A stretch of 5,437 nt of DNA from Chlamydiota bacterium. GTDB lineage: Bacteria > Chlamydiota > Chlamydiia > Chlamydiales > SM23-39. The notes under the pieces were generated by a model. That model did no database searches, was not told the DNA's origin, and saw only the letters and a list, made by a program, of their open reading frames with translations. A program made the position numbers and the translations under genes. This document shows, one piece after another, positions 1 to 4,860 of this stretch (positions within the stretch are counted from its first letter, which is position 1; every line of letters starts with the position of its first letter). Location: the NCBI GenBank assembly GCA_027459365.1, contig DAIDIM010000088.1, forward strand, positions 1 through 5,437, read 5' to 3'.

Positions 1-35
1 ATGTCTTTAGAATCTTGATCTGTGCCTATGCGCAT
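1..35 (-). CDS. Possible 5' end of a minus-strand gene running off the left edge
   Basis: On the minus strand an ATG at 35-33 opens a frame that reads MRIGTDQDSKD and is still open at base 1. An AGAGG sequence (minus strand, 44-40) sits 4 nt before the ATG, an acceptable if short ribosome binding site spacing. Only eleven codons are visible, so no family can be assigned and a chance open frame is quite possible. If real, the gene would be divergent from the acetyltransferase group to its right. Confidence 0.2.
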   Translation of the reverse strand, partial: MRIGTDQDSKD

Positions 36-70
36 GTGTCCTCTTTGGGTTTGGTCATTCAAAGAGTATC

Positions 71-90
71 AGTGCTTTAGGCACTTTTTT
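71..90 (+). terminator. Small hairpin with T-run, possible Rho-independent terminator
   Basis: AGTGC (71-75) and GCACT (81-85) form a perfect 5-bp stem around a 5-nt loop, TTTAG, and the stem runs straight into a T-run (85-90). This is the layout of an intrinsic terminator for a plus-strand transcript entering from the left, though the stem is short. It also contains the in-frame TAG (78-80) that closes the reading frame of the acetyltransferase remnant on its 5' side, so it marks where the readable part of that gene ends. Confidence 0.4.
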
Positions 91-509
91 TAAACAAAAT
101 TTTTAATTTACAGCGATACCCAGAAAATGGGAATGCGCCCGGTAGATCGGTTCGATTTTTATTATTCCTGAAAGAAGACCCTAAAAATGAAATAATTGGT
201 TTCTGTAATTTTTCTCAAATTTTTCGGGGGCCGTTTCAAGCCTGTTATTTGGGATATCTGATCGATACAACCCTTGAAGGAAAAGGGCTTATGTCAGAAG
301 CCGTAGCAAAAGCTATTGACTACATGTTTGAAAAGCAAAAACTCCATCGAATAATGGCTAATTATATGCCATCAAATGAAAGAAGTGCTCGATTACTCCA
401 CAAGCTTGGATTCGTAGTAGAAGGATGCGCCAAAAAATACCTACTTATTAACGGGAGATGGGAAGATCATATCCTAAGTTCTCTGACAAACGAAAATTGG
501 GTTTCTTAG
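81..509 (+). pseudogene. RimJ/RimL-type GNAT N-acetyltransferase, N-terminus missing
   Basis: The frame is open from 81 to the TAG at 507-509, but has no ATG, GTG or TTG until a TTG at 249, which would give only 86 residues. From about base 150 the translation is typical of the RimJ/RimL (Acetyltransf_3) family: a strand ending in FLKEDPKNEIIGF, then FRGPFQACYLGYLID, the acetyl-CoA loop region around LEGKGLMSEAV, LHRIMANYMPSNERSA, the LLHKLGFVVEG block and the C-terminal KKYLLINGRWEDH block. Family members are about 180 residues and acetylate protein N-termini (RimJ acts on ribosomal protein S5) or small molecules. Here the first 50-60 residues are not recognisable in any frame, and the stop at 78-80 blocks extension. 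I read it as a 5'-truncated, probably inactive copy. An unrecognised frameshift, or a non-standard start making a short protein, are the alternatives. The next gene starts 1 bp after its stop. Confidence 0.75.
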
Positions 510-510
510 C

Positions 511-1050
511 ATGAAAAAAGAACCTCTGCAAATACGGCCTATGAATGCGAATGATCTTGCAAAAATAGTCAGCCGATATTCTTTTCCTTGGTCTACCCCA
601 GAGAAAACTAAAGTCCTTTGGGACACGTATTATCGTGAGCAGCAAGATAATATCCGCACAGTTGCAGTGATAGAAAAGGACAATGAAATTCTTGGCTATG
701 GCAGCTTACTACGAAAACCAGAATCTCCCTTCTTTGCAGACAAGAATATCCCAGAAATCAATGCCATCTGGATTGATGAAGATCACCGAAGGCACGGTCT
801 TGGAACTGCTTTAATCGAATGGCTCGAAAAACTTGCAAGCCAAGAAGGTTATCAGCAAATTGGAATTGGGGTCGGATTATATAGAGACTATGGACCAGCG
901 CAAAAGCTTTACTTCCAATTGGGATATGTTCCTGATGGCAATGGCATTACTTATAAAGGTCAACCCACTGTTCCTGGACAAACTTACCCATTAGACGACG
1001 ATCTTATCCTTTGGCTCATGAAAACTCTGAGGAAAAAATTCCATGGCTAA
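511..1050 (+). CDS. GNAT family N-acetyltransferase
   Basis: This 179-residue protein has the size and layout of a single-domain GNAT enzyme, which moves an acetyl group from acetyl-CoA to an amine. The N-terminal strand reads QIRPMNANDL (7-16), typical of the fold's start. Strand beta4 (INAIWIDED, about 83-91) leads into the acetyl-CoA pyrophosphate loop HRRHGLGTAL (92-101), matching the R/Q-x-x-G-x-G/A signature. Later blocks are GIGVGLYRDYGPAQKLYFQLGY (118-139, split as motif B with a conserved tyrosine at the helix) and a C-terminal PDGNGITYKG. The protein looks intact. The ATG is 1 bp after the preceding stop with no strong Shine-Dalgarno site, so translation is probably coupled to the upstream frame, or was before that gene decayed. 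The phosphotransferase gene follows 21 bp later. The substrate cannot be deduced; protein, polyamine or aminoglycoside acetylation are all possible. Confidence 0.88.
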   Translation: MKKEPLQIRPMNANDLAKIVSRYSFPWSTPEKTKVLWDTYYREQQDNIRTVAVIEKDNEILGYGSLLRKPESPFFADKNIPEINAIWIDEDHRRHGLGTALIEWLEKLASQEGYQQIGIGVGLYRDYGPAQKLYFQLGYVPDGNGITYKGQPTVPGQTYPLDDDLILWLMKTLRKKFHG

Positions 1051-1057
1051 AATTTTT

Positions 1058-1062
1058 AGGGA
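1058..1062 (+). promoter_or_regulatory. Ribosome binding site deciding the TTG start of the phosphotransferase
   Basis: AGGGA lies 9 nt upstream of the TTG at 1072-1074. No ATG or GTG is placed as well for this frame, and the sequence after the TTG reads as the normal start of the protein (MKPVKFLSYQQ), so the TTG is taken as the start. Confidence 0.55.
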
Positions 1063-1071
1063 AGCAAGACA

Positions 1072-1966
1072 TTGAAACCCGTAAAGTTCTTAAGCTACCA
1101 ACAACGCCTTGATCTTCAAAATGCAACCTTTTCACGCATCGACCATGAGGATGCAATGGTTGCGATCGTCTATAAGATTACACAATCCGATGGCACACAA
1201 CTCATCTTAAAGATATGTGAACGTCCGAATGATTATTTGAGAGAGTTGTATTTTCTACAATTCTTTGCTGGTACGTTACCAGTACCCCAAGTTATTCAAT
1301 TTGTCCCGCCAGATATAGACGTTCATGGAGCTATTCTCATGGAATGTTTTTCCAGGTAATCTGCTTAAGACAGAAGATCTTAATGACAAACTTGCCTATG
1401 AAATTGGTTCTCTTCTCGCACGTATTCACCTTGAGCGTGTCCAAGGCTACGGTGATCTCATACAACCAGATCACTTAAGCGCTGACCCTCGTGTTCATTT
1501 TACCCTGAAGTTTGAAGAGGGCCTTGACGAGTGTAGAGATCATTTACCTGCCGCTTTGCTTGAAAAATGCCGACAATATTACGATCAACATATTGATCTT
1601 TTAAGTTCAGTAGACGGTCCATGTATCATACACCGTGATTTTCGACCTGGTAATCTCATCCTTCACGAAGGTAAAATACAAGGCATTATCGACTGGTCTT
1701 CAGCCCGTGGAGGATTTGCTGAAGAGGATTTTTGCCCTCTGGAATTCAGTGAATGGTCTACCAACCCAGCTTATAAAAATGCTTTTTTATCAGGATATGC
1801 GAGCATTAGGAAAGTTCCTCATTACCAACGCATCATACAGCTTTTGCGTTTAAGCAGAGCAATTGCCACGATTGGGTTCACAGTAAAGCGAGGAATTTGG
1901 GAATCCAAAGGAGCAAGGATTTATCAGTTTAACCGCAAATTTCTCGAGTCATTAGGAAACGCTTGA
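1072..1966 (+). pseudogene. Aminoglycoside phosphotransferase (APH/choline kinase-like) family, split by a +1 frameshift
   Basis: Two overlapping frames together encode one APH-family kinase of about 297 residues. The first (1072-1359) gives the N-lobe, including the likely ATP-binding lysine in LILKICERP, the acidic helix YLRELYFLQFF, and the hinge AILMECF, before it ends in a premature TAA. The second, read from about 1352, continues as PGNLLKTEDLNDKLAYEIG and carries the catalytic loop HRDFRPGN (H, D and N in the HxDxxxxN pattern) and the metal-binding IIDW. These proteins transfer phosphate from ATP to a hydroxyl of an aminoglycoside, macrolide, choline, homoserine or similar compound in the cytoplasm. 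The join is at a run of five T (1347-1351); four T would restore one frame. It is otherwise undamaged, so this is either a recent mutation, a sequencing error, or a site corrected by slippage. It is last in a three-gene plus-strand group and faces a minus-strand pair. Confidence 0.8.
1347..1351 (+). other. T5 run at the frameshift site
   Basis: The frame ATG GAA TGT TTT (1339-1350) must drop one base to continue into CCA GGT AAT (1352-1360). The expected protein sequence across the join is MECFPGNLL, typical of the APH hinge. A homopolymer at exactly this point is what replication slippage or a sequencing indel would produce. Confidence 0.75.
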
Positions 1967-2000
1967 ATCAGAAATTGAAAGGTTTGATACTTCCTCGAAA

Positions 2001-2261
2001 TTACGTGGGTCGACCATTGGTTAACTTTTCTCGCAAGACATAAGGATCCAGATCGATGTCCTCTCCCCAAGCTAGTGTATCGCTTACGGGATCAACTCGT
2101 ACCTGATTGAAGAATTCAATAGAGTTCCAAGCTTCGAAGACACCCTTCCCCACTAGGTAGCTTAAATCGACTTTGCCCTCTAATCCATCGTCGAATTGAA
2201 TCCACACCCGATAATGAGGCAAAGGTTTGCAGGCGATTATTTTAGCTCTCTTGAAGTCCAT
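2001..2261 (-). CDS. DUF2442 domain protein
   Basis: The 86-residue protein begins MDFKRAKIIACKPLPHYRVW and continues through the family's hallmark: a beta-rich stretch with FDDGLEGKVDLSYLVGKGVF, then EFFNQVRVDPVSDTLAW, and the tail GEDIDLDPYVLREKL. DUF2442 proteins are small, mostly beta and of unproven function; some are found in pairs that resemble toxin-antitoxin modules. The start at 2261 is chosen over a longer frame (to 2318) because GGAGAG (minus strand, 2269-2264) sits just before this ATG and because the extra upstream residues overlap the preceding gene and do not look like the family. It lies 10 bp downstream of the DUF4160 gene and is almost certainly co-transcribed with it. The gene ends 34 bp from the convergent phosphotransferase, with no clear terminator hairpin between them. 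Confidence 0.82.
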   Translation of the reverse strand: MDFKRAKIIACKPLPHYRVWIQFDDGLEGKVDLSYLVGKGVFEAWNSIEFFNQVRVDPVSDTLAWGEDIDLDPYVLREKLTNGRPT

Positions 2262-2271
2262 ATCTCTCCAT

Positions 2272-2532
2272 TTATTGGAGAGGCGGTATTTTGTGTAGCT
2301 TTTTGTTGTTTTCAGCATTATTCCAAACCTCCAGTAACTCTTTCTGATGGATTTGAGCCCATTCTACTACAAGGCTTAACGCTCTTGGAGGCAAATTTCC
2401 CTTCAACATAGCTAAAGGAGAAATCTGAATCAAGGCCTCATCGTTTTGATATTTGGCATGAAAATGAGGTGGTGCATGATCGTTGAAATACATAAGTATC
2501 ACAATACCAAAGAATTCAGAAATCGTCGGCAT
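2272..2532 (-). CDS. DUF4160 domain protein
   Basis: The 86-residue protein starts MPTISEFFGIVILMYFNDH, followed by APPHFHAKYQNDEALIQIS, LKGNLPPRALSLVVEWAQIH and KELLEVWNNAEN. These are the recognised landmarks of DUF4160: the PTI(S)xFFGIxIxMYF start, the H-x-P-P-H-F-H-A-x-Y histidine-rich block and the G-x-L-P-x-R-A-L block followed by W-x-x-x-x-x-x-E-L. The histidine cluster (residues 19-25) could bind a metal or nucleic acid, but no activity is established for the family. The length is normal for the family and an in-frame TGA lies 9 bases before the ATG, so the start is secure. Pairing with DUF2442 directly downstream is common across bacteria and suggests one function, perhaps a toxin-antitoxin-like or regulatory pair; that reading is inference. 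Confidence 0.87.
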   Translation of the reverse strand: MPTISEFFGIVILMYFNDHAPPHFHAKYQNDEALIQISPLAMLKGNLPPRALSLVVEWAQIHQKELLEVWNNAENNKKLHKIPPLQ

Positions 2533-2558
2533 AGACCATCACATTTACGAATGTCGCA

Positions 2559-2587
2559 ATCATAGGAAACCCATAAAAATTTTTCTA
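2559..2587 (-). promoter_or_regulatory. Possible promoter of the DUF4160-DUF2442 unit
   Basis: On the minus strand TATGAT (2564-2559) matches the -10 consensus at five of six bases and TAGAAA (2587-2582) matches -35 at four of six, with 17 bp between. Transcription would begin about 20 nt before the DUF4160 ATG. The -35 is weak and similar matches arise by chance in AT-rich sequence. Confidence 0.3.
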
Positions 2588-2718
2588 TTGAAAAGTTTTA
2601 CGGGTAACATCTTTCCTCCCTCAAAGGAACGGTAAACATCTACCACATGCTTCAGCATTGACTTGGGCTTTTGTTGAGTTTCCTTAGCAATTTGTGTATC
2701 ATTTAGGGAAACTATCAC
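2560..2718 (-). CDS. Doubtful 52-codon open frame upstream of DUF4160
   Basis: A GTG at 2718-2716 opens a frame on the minus strand that ends at TGA (2562-2560), 27 bp before the DUF4160 ATG and in the same direction. Its translation includes NDTQIAKETQQKPKSMLKH and then VVDVYRSFEGGKMLPVKLF. The composition is more protein-like than the surrounding frames, with charged and hydrophobic residues well mixed, but I recognise no family and see no ribosome binding site at the GTG. It could be the eroded end of a gene or chance. The gap between the divergent DUF4160 and methyltransferase genes (2533-2746) holds nothing else I can name. Confidence 0.2.
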   Translation of the reverse strand: MIVSLNDTQIAKETQQKPKSMLKHVVDVYRSFEGGKMLPVKLFNRKIFMGFL

Positions 2719-2746
2719 TTTTTAAAATTTTACATATGAGATGTAC

Positions 2747-3688
2747 ATGAATAGATTAATGGGGCTTCTTTGTTTTTTAACCCTCTCGATATCCTCCTTG
2801 ACAGCAGAAGTGTCGTTAAAAGATCTTCTCAAATACGATAAAGAAATATGTTTAGAACGATTGGAAAAAGCTACCAATGAAGAATTGTGGGATGTCTTTC
2901 TCGAGGGACAAGCTGAACTTTTTTTTGAGCCCGAATTTCAATGGATAGCAAGCCAAGACTCGTGGAGAGAGGCGAAAAACATCCTAGAAATTGAAAGTGG
3001 AAACGGGGCATATCTTTCTAAGCTCGCAGACAAATTTCATGAAAAATCGTTTTACGGAATAGAAAAGCTTCCTTTGTCAGTAAAACAGGCAAATGAGCGT
3101 TATGCAAGAGACAGGGTAGTCTTTCAAGAAGGCGATGCTGAAATTCTCAATGAGCAATTGTTTCATTCTGCCGAATCTGTGTTATTTCGCTTAACTTTAC
3201 AGCATCTTAAAAATCCATTGTTAGCCTTGCAAAATACCTGGCATTATCTTCCGTCAAATGGGCATGTATTTATAATCGATTCCTGTGATGGAGCTAAGAA
3301 AACCTCGCATCCTATTACTGCAATAGACGAAGCTTTGGAACTCGTTGCTGAATCTCAACGTAATCATGGAGTAGGAAATCGCAAAATCACTCTTGAAATA
3401 TTGCAAATGTTAGAAAGTCATCAATCTCAACTCAGTGGGTTGTATGAAGTGGTCTATAGCAACTTGGATGCAACGGGAAATGTTCTGGATGAAGTTCTCC
3501 GTTTAGAAGGAGAACAAGCTCGAAAACGCTATTCTAATCACAATCTTTTGTTTTTGACTTTAGTACACAGGACTTATCAAGTCAAAGTAGATATGAGTAA
3601 AGCATATGATGAAATAAGAGAATACTTGGACGACGAAAATGCTTGGACTGTTCTGGGAATGCATTATCTGATTTTAAAAAAGAAATAA
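2747..3688 (+). CDS. Class I SAM-dependent methyltransferase-like protein with signal peptide
   Basis: The C-terminal two thirds look like a Rossmann-fold methyltransferase: motif I NILEIESGNGAYLSKLA (about 78-94, the usual G-x-G-x-G reduced to ESGNG), an acidic residue after the second strand in FYGIEK (102-107), EGDAEIL (128-134), and a VLFRLTLQHLKNP strand and helix (145-157) followed by LPSNGHVFIID (169-179). Before this stands MNR, a hydrophobic run LMGLLCFLTLSISSL, and an SLTA/EV site that looks like a signal peptidase I cut after residue 20. The cysteine is not in a lipobox. The ATG at 2747 is preferred to that at 2741 because GAG at 2738-2740 is 6 nt away; both leave the signal intact. 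The substrate is unknown. An exported methyltransferase is odd because SAM is cytosolic; it might act in a host cell, have lost activity, or keep the segment as a membrane anchor. Confidence 0.72.
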   Translation: MNRLMGLLCFLTLSISSLTAEVSLKDLLKYDKEICLERLEKATNEELWDVFLEGQAELFFEPEFQWIASQDSWREAKNILEIESGNGAYLSKLADKFHEKSFYGIEKLPLSVKQANERYARDRVVFQEGDAEILNEQLFHSAESVLFRLTLQHLKNPLLALQNTWHYLPSNGHVFIIDSCDGAKKTSHPITAIDEALELVAESQRNHGVGNRKITLEILQMLESHQSQLSGLYEVVYSNLDATGNVLDEVLRLEGEQARKRYSNHNLLFLTLVHRTYQVKVDMSKAYDEIREYLDDENAWTVLGMHYLILKKK

Positions 3689-3700
3689 TTGCTCCTCCAT

Positions 3701-3808
3701 ATGAAAGAGATTCATGCGGCAATTTTTGTACTCGTTGGACCATCGGGGGTTGAAAAATCGACCCTCATCAGTAGATTAAAACAAGAGATGATTCCTTTTC
3801 ATGTCTGA
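3701..3808 (+). pseudogene. Guanylate kinase-like P-loop protein, N-terminal remnant
   Basis: An ATG at 3701 opens 35 codons ending at TGA 3806-3808. The translation runs MKEIHAAIFVLVG, then PSGVEKSTLISRLKQEM, then IPFHV. A first beta strand followed by GPSGVxKSTL is the start of a guanylate kinase (GMP + ATP to GDP + ADP) or a close P-loop relative, where the family has about 190-210 residues. The Walker A glycine before the lysine is replaced by glutamate (GAA in place of GGA, explained by one transition), which should abolish nucleotide binding. All later parts of the enzyme (GMP-binding region, lid) are absent: the similarity stops near 3790 and the EEP hydrolase begins at 3801, overlapping the last codons in another frame. 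No Shine-Dalgarno site precedes the ATG. I regard it as a dead stub left by deletion or insertion. Other P-loop kinases or ATPases are possible sources. Confidence 0.6.
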
Positions 3809-4697
3809 AACGAGTTCCAAGCTGATTGTCAAGCAGGAGGTTGCTCACCTCAGCAATCCAAATGCGATTCGAACCATGAGTTACAACATTCGGATGGCTC
3901 CATCCACCGAGGATGATGCGACGGAAAATGCTTGGAGGTATCGTCTTCCCAAAATCCGTATGATTATTGAGCAGTATCAGCCCGATATCATTGGCTTGCA
4001 GGAAGTTTCCCTGTTTCAGATGGAGTCGCTCCAAAAAGACCCATTCAGTCTGCCTTATAAAATGCTTGGCAAGTATCCTTCAAGGAACCCGATAGAATCA
4101 GGGCTTGGGATTGTCTATAACTCACAAAAAATTCTCTTGATTTCAGATCTACACACGGTATGGCTTAATGAGACGCAGCAGCCTTCTGAGAAGCCCGCTT
4201 GGGATGGATCTAGCTACGAGCGTTATGTGATTTATGCGAAATTTAAAAACCGAATCAATGGAAATGAATTCTGGTTTATGACGACCCATTTTGACCATAT
4301 TGGAGGGAAGGCTCGTCAAGAAAGTGCAAAAATCGTGATGGATTTAGCTGATCGGTTAGATGCGCCAGCGATTGTGACGGGCGATTTCAATTGTTTTCCT
4401 CAAAGCAAAGGTGCCGAATTATATCAACTTTTATGCACTCGCTCGGGCTCAATCAAAGATTCTGCAACGGTCGCAGGCAGGATCTTTGGCGTGCCAGGCA
4501 GTTGGATTGGATGGGACTATGATACATACAAACAGCGAAACGGTTATTCCAAGTACGACTTCATCTTTACACATGACTCACTAGAAGTCTTACAACAGGG
4601 CATCATCGACGATCGCGTCTGGGACAACTTCTTCCAAAAAGAGCTTTACCCCTCCGATCACCGCCCTGTATTAAGCGATTTGAAATTTAAGAATTAA
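3801..4697 (+). CDS. Endonuclease/exonuclease/phosphatase (EEP) family hydrolase
   Basis: This 298-residue protein carries every catalytic block of the EEP (DNase I-like) superfamily in order: MSYNIR with N29, IGLQEV with E68, TTHFDH with H163 and D165, TGDFN with D195 and N197, YDFIF with D253, and SDHRPV with D286 and H287. A divalent metal would be bound by the acidic residues, and the histidines serve in phosphodiester or phosphomonoester cleavage. The spacing and the WLNETQQPSEKPAWDG stretch resemble the branch that includes small secreted or cytosolic hydrolases of unknown substrate, not exonuclease III or sphingomyelinase in particular. No signal peptide is visible. The start at 3801 is the first possible: a TGA lies in frame at 3789-3791. 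No good ribosome binding site precedes it, and the 22 residues before the fold are not family-like, so the true upstream part may have been lost when it was joined to the P-loop stub. Confidence 0.88.
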   Translation: MSETSSKLIVKQEVAHLSNPNAIRTMSYNIRMAPSTEDDATENAWRYRLPKIRMIIEQYQPDIIGLQEVSLFQMESLQKDPFSLPYKMLGKYPSRNPIESGLGIVYNSQKILLISDLHTVWLNETQQPSEKPAWDGSSYERYVIYAKFKNRINGNEFWFMTTHFDHIGGKARQESAKIVMDLADRLDAPAIVTGDFNCFPQSKGAELYQLLCTRSGSIKDSATVAGRIFGVPGSWIGWDYDTYKQRNGYSKYDFIFTHDSLEVLQQGIIDDRVWDNFFQKELYPSDHRPVLSDLKFKN

Positions 4698-4798
4698 TAA
4701 ATTTAACAAACTCATAATAATCTGAATTTCGATCTATCATCGGCATTATATTTCTAAAATAAACAATAAAATAAAAATGTTTTTAAATTAAATCGTCT

Positions 4799-4826
4799 TT
4801 GATTTTTTAGGAAGTTACTGTATAAT
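4799..4826 (+). promoter_or_regulatory. Sigma-70-type promoter for the ABC transporter
   Basis: TTGATT (4799-4804, four of six to -35) and TATAAT (4821-4826, perfect -10) are separated by 16 bp. Transcription would start near 4833, giving a leader of about 27 nt before the ATG at 4861. The 163-bp stretch 4698-4860 is very AT-rich and otherwise holds no gene or clear terminator. Confidence 0.65.
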
Positions 4827-4847
4827 CTTAGCTCACATCCAAATAAC

Positions 4848-4851
4848 AGGA
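4848..4851 (+). promoter_or_regulatory. Ribosome binding site of the ABC transporter
   Basis: AGGA lies 9 nt before the ATG at 4861 and fixes that codon as the start, at the end of the short leader downstream of the promoter. Confidence 0.55.
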
Positions 4852-4860
4852 AATACAAAC

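Noticed and set aside
448..645. Minus-strand open frame across the junction of the two acetyltransferases
   Set aside because: It lies opposite two recognisable plus-strand genes and shows no family features.
1635..1853. Plus-strand frame inside the phosphotransferase
   Set aside because: It overlaps the catalytic loop region of the APH gene in another frame and its translation looks random.
2262..2318. Upstream extension of DUF2442 to an earlier ATG
   Set aside because: The added residues overlap DUF4160, do not match the family, and the internal ATG at 2261 has the ribosome binding site.
2196..2411. Plus-strand frame opposite the DUF pair
   Set aside because: It is antisense to two well-supported genes.
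3835..3841. Strong Shine-Dalgarno-like AGGAGGT inside the EEP gene
   Set aside because: No start codon follows at a usable distance; it simply encodes part of the N-terminal region.
3768..4034. Minus-strand frame opposite the EEP hydrolase
   Set aside because: It is antisense to conserved catalytic motifs and has no features of its own.
4698..4798. Terminator after the EEP gene
   Set aside because: The region is AT-rich with short A/T inversions, but I see no GC stem followed by a T-run.
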